Below, piece by piece: positions 14,801-16,678 of a stretch of DNA of 16,678 bases. The notes under the pieces were generated by a model. The model was not told where the DNA came from and made no database searches. It saw nothing but the letters and a program-made list of their open reading frames with translations. The DNA is from Candidatus Kapaibacterium sp. (GTDB lineage Bacteria; Bacteroidota; Ignavibacteria; Kapaibacteriales; UBA961): contig JALRHN010000031.1 of the NCBI GenBank assembly GCA_023259575.1, positions 1 through 16,678 on the forward strand, written 5' to 3'. The position numbers were made by a program, and so were the translations under genes. Within the stretch, counting starts at the first letter, position 1. Each line of letters begins with the position of its first letter.

Positions 14801-15487
14801 GTGTTTTTTAATAATCATACGCATATAAATTCTTATAGTGTTCAGCATGATAAAGAGCTGTCAAAACCTATCATTTCATTAGATATATCGTTGCCTGAAG
14901 AACAATTACATATTCTAAACAATATCAATAAGAATTCACAATATACAATAGGCATTCATCCATGGAATTGTCATGTAGAAAAGATAGATAGTCTTTTTTC
15001 TTTCATAAAAGAACATGCTCAATCAATTGTAGGTATTGGTGAATGTGGATTAGATAGATATGCAAAAGCTGAAATGTCTGCACAAGAAACAATTTTCATC
15101 AAACATGCAGAATTATCAGAGACATTAAAGAAACCTTTAATAATTCATTGCGTAAAAGCATTTAATGAATTATTAAGAATTCATAAAGATTTTAGTCCCA
15201 AAATGCCATGGATTGTTCATGGATTCAATAGAAATCCAGAAATTGCAGAATTATTATTGAACAGAAATATGATTCTTAGCATTGGAGCCGTTTTATTAGA
15301 TAATCGACAGTCTATGATAGATATAATGAACATGATACCAGATAAACAATTAGTATTAGAAACAGACATATCTACAGTTTCAATAGTAGAAATCTACAAA
15401 GCAGCTTCAATAGCAAAACACATGACATTACAAGACATAACATTTTCAATAGAACAAACAATACACTCAATTTATGGACATATCTGA
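14801..15487 (+). CDS. tatD: TatD family metal-dependent hydrolase
   Basis: A 228-residue TIM-barrel hydrolase of the TatD family, 3'-5' exonuclease/DNase enzymes linked to DNA repair and quality control. All expected metal ligands are visible: H6 and H8 (HTH), E81 (GIGECGLD), H116 (IIHCVKA), H140 (IVHGFN) and D189 (LETD). It is shorter than E. coli TatD (about 260) but matches the compact Bacteroidota form. Translation starts at GTG 14801; no good alternative exists because H6 is part of the active site, and the ribosome site is weak. Its 3' end overlaps tcdA by 14 bp. The exact substrate of this subgroup is not established. Confidence 0.88.
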   Translation: MFFNNHTHINSYSVQHDKELSKPIISLDISLPEEQLHILNNINKNSQYTIGIHPWNCHVEKIDSLFSFIKEHAQSIVGIGECGLDRYAKAEMSAQETIFIKHAELSETLKKPLIIHCVKAFNELLRIHKDFSPKMPWIVHGFNRNPEIAELLLNRNMILSIGAVLLDNRQSMIDIMNMIPDKQLVLETDISTVSIVEIYKAASIAKHMTLQDITFSIEQTIHSIYGHI

Positions 15488-16259
15488 ATCAAAAGTTCCA
15501 CATTGGAATAGTCGTTCTGCCCTATTATTTGGTAATGATACATTAAGTACATTATTAGATAAACATGTATTAGTTGTCGGACTAGGAGGCGTGGGCTCTT
15601 TTGCTGCCGAATTCTTAGTTAGAGGTGGAATTGGCGCTTTAACGATAGTAGATGGAGACACAGTAGATACAACAAATCGCAATAGACAATTACCAGCTTT
15701 GGTTTCTACAATTGGTAAATGGAAAACAGAGATCATGCAAGAACGATTATTAGATATTAATCCAGATTTGCGATTAACTGTTCATAATACTTTTATCATG
15801 CGTGAGATTGTTGATGAAATATTAGTCCCCCATTTTGATTATGTAGTAGATTGTATCGATACTTTAGCTCCTAAAATTAGTTTATTGAAAAAAGCATATG
15901 CAAAAGGGTATCCAATTGTTAGTTCAATGGGTGCGGGTGGTAAAACAGACCCTACACTCATTGATATTGCAGAATTCAATAAAGTTCATCATTGCAAACT
16001 TGCCAGATACTTAAAAAAGAAATTATATAGAAGTGGCATCAGATCTGGTATTACAGCTGTATTTTCACCCGAAGAGGTTTCTGAACAAGCTTTACAATTA
16101 ACAGAAAACACTTTAAATAAGCGCTCTTATTATGGAACAGTTTCTTATATACCAGCACTATTTGGTGGACACTGTGCATCGGTTGTATTAAGAGATTTAA
16201 TGGGCACTATACATCTAAAAAAACCCGTTCCTATTCTAGAACAACATATACAAGAATAA
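15474..16259 (+). CDS. tcdA: tRNA threonylcarbamoyladenosine dehydratase
   Basis: A 261-residue E1/ThiF-like enzyme (CsdL/YgdL) that uses ATP to cyclise t6A at position 37 of ANN-decoding tRNAs into ct6A. The nucleotide-binding GLGGVGS is at 36-42, DGD at 60-62, the conserved NRNRQLPA at 68-75, and DCIDTLAPK and SSMGAGGKTDPT follow. The C-terminal FSPEEV and GGHCASVVLRDL are as in TcdA; the absence of the paired zinc-binding cysteines of MoeB/ThiF supports TcdA rather than those homologues. It overlaps tatD by 14 bp and is followed after 6 bp by an RND pump gene, so all three are likely cotranscribed. Confidence 0.9.
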   Translation: MDISESKVPHWNSRSALLFGNDTLSTLLDKHVLVVGLGGVGSFAAEFLVRGGIGALTIVDGDTVDTTNRNRQLPALVSTIGKWKTEIMQERLLDINPDLRLTVHNTFIMREIVDEILVPHFDYVVDCIDTLAPKISLLKKAYAKGYPIVSSMGAGGKTDPTLIDIAEFNKVHHCKLARYLKKKLYRSGIRSGITAVFSPEEVSEQALQLTENTLNKRSYYGTVSYIPALFGGHCASVVLRDLMGTIHLKKPVPILEQHIQE

Positions 16260-16265
16260 GCATAC

Positions 16266-16678
16266 ATGCAATTATCCTCTATCAGTATTTCAAGGCCTGT
16301 TCTTACAATCGTAATGTCTACAGTAATTATCCTATTTGGTGCAATTGGATATTCATATTTAGGTATTAGAGAATTTCCTGCTGTAGACCCACCAGTTATA
16401 ACTGTTAATGCAGTGTATCCAGGTGCAAATGCTGATATTATTGAATCAAAAATTACCGAGCCTTTAGAAGAATCTCTTAATGGTATAGCTGGCATTACTT
16501 CACTTCTTTCTGTTAGCCGCGATGGTGCATGTACAATTACAGCAGAATTTGAATTGGGAAGTGGTTTAGAAAATGCCGCCAATGATGTAAGAGATCGTGT
16601 TTCCAGATCTCAAAGGCAATTACCTGCAGATATGGACCCCCCAACTGTATCAAAAGCTGATGCAAATAGTGATGCAAT
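16266..16678 (+). CDS. RND (AcrB/HAE1-type) efflux pump inner-membrane subunit, 3' end cut by window
   Basis: The first 137 codons of a protein normally about 1000-1050 residues long, open to the window end. It begins MQLSSISISRPVLTIVMSTVIILFGAIGYSYLGIREFP, the first cytoplasmic turn and transmembrane helix of RND pumps, and continues into the first porter subdomain with VDPPVITVNAVYPGANADIIESKITEPLEESLNGIAGI and ENAANDVRDRVSRSQRQLPADMDPPTV, all typical of AcrB/MexB/HAE1 proteins rather than heavy-metal CusA types. Such pumps use the proton gradient to extrude drugs or other compounds with a periplasmic adaptor and an outer-membrane channel. The adaptor is not upstream here. The gene starts 6 bp after tcdA. 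Confidence 0.93.
   Translation, partial: MQLSSISISRPVLTIVMSTVIILFGAIGYSYLGIREFPAVDPPVITVNAVYPGANADIIESKITEPLEESLNGIAGITSLLSVSRDGACTITAEFELGSGLENAANDVRDRVSRSQRQLPADMDPPTVSKADANSDA

Noticed and set aside
16145..16582. Minus-strand open frame across tcdA and the RND gene
   Set aside because: Both plus-strand genes here are clearly conserved families; this frame is a shadow.

Overview
The window is an AT-rich (roughly one-third G+C by eye) stretch of bacterial chromosome. It holds thirteen protein genes, two of them cut by the window ends, and one tRNA. The organism is most likely from the Bacteroidota/FCB group. Three things point there: a tRNA promoter that fits the Bacteroidota consensus (TTTG, 19 bp, TAnnTTTG-like), a second exact TAnnTTTG box upstream of the ybbR-dnaG operon, and a gene repertoire typical of that group (short TatD, tandem periplasmic YceI proteins, a barrel porin ending in Phe, YbbR-like protein, secreted M28 peptidase). 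A Kapabacteria/Ignavibacteria-like lineage is possible, but that is a guess. I see no insertion sequence, phage gene, CRISPR array or rRNA.

Layout. 1-711: 3' part of a nitroreductase (+), then a hairpin terminator shared with the convergent outer-membrane porin gene (-, 766-2190). A 312-bp gap separates the porin from two overlapping YceI-family genes (+, 2503-3707) and carries a CRP/FNR-like inverted repeat. recF (-, 3758-4876) diverges from a clpB gene (+, 5017-6327) that stops at the very start of the middle domain, so the second ATPase domain is absent. After a strong terminator comes a minus-strand pair made of a metal-binding ABC-transporter lipoprotein and pdxH (7987-6384). The opposite-strand operon ybbR-like / dnaG / M28 peptidase / HEPN-like protein (8121-13233) has gaps of only 3-10 bp and ends 10 bp from the convergent folC (-, 13244-14554). 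A tRNA-Thr(UGU) (-) follows, and diverging from it is the operon tatD / tcdA / RND efflux pump (+, 14801 to window end).

Most genes are housekeeping: replication and repair (DnaG, RecF, TatD), cofactors (PdxH, FolC), tRNA modification (TcdA) and envelope or transport (porin, YceI pair, metal lipoprotein, RND pump). The unusual items are the truncated clpB, a putative HEPN RNase-type gene at the end of the primase operon, a modified second YceI paralogue, and symmetrical operator-like sites in two divergent intergenic regions. I did not find strong evidence for a wholly new multi-gene system.
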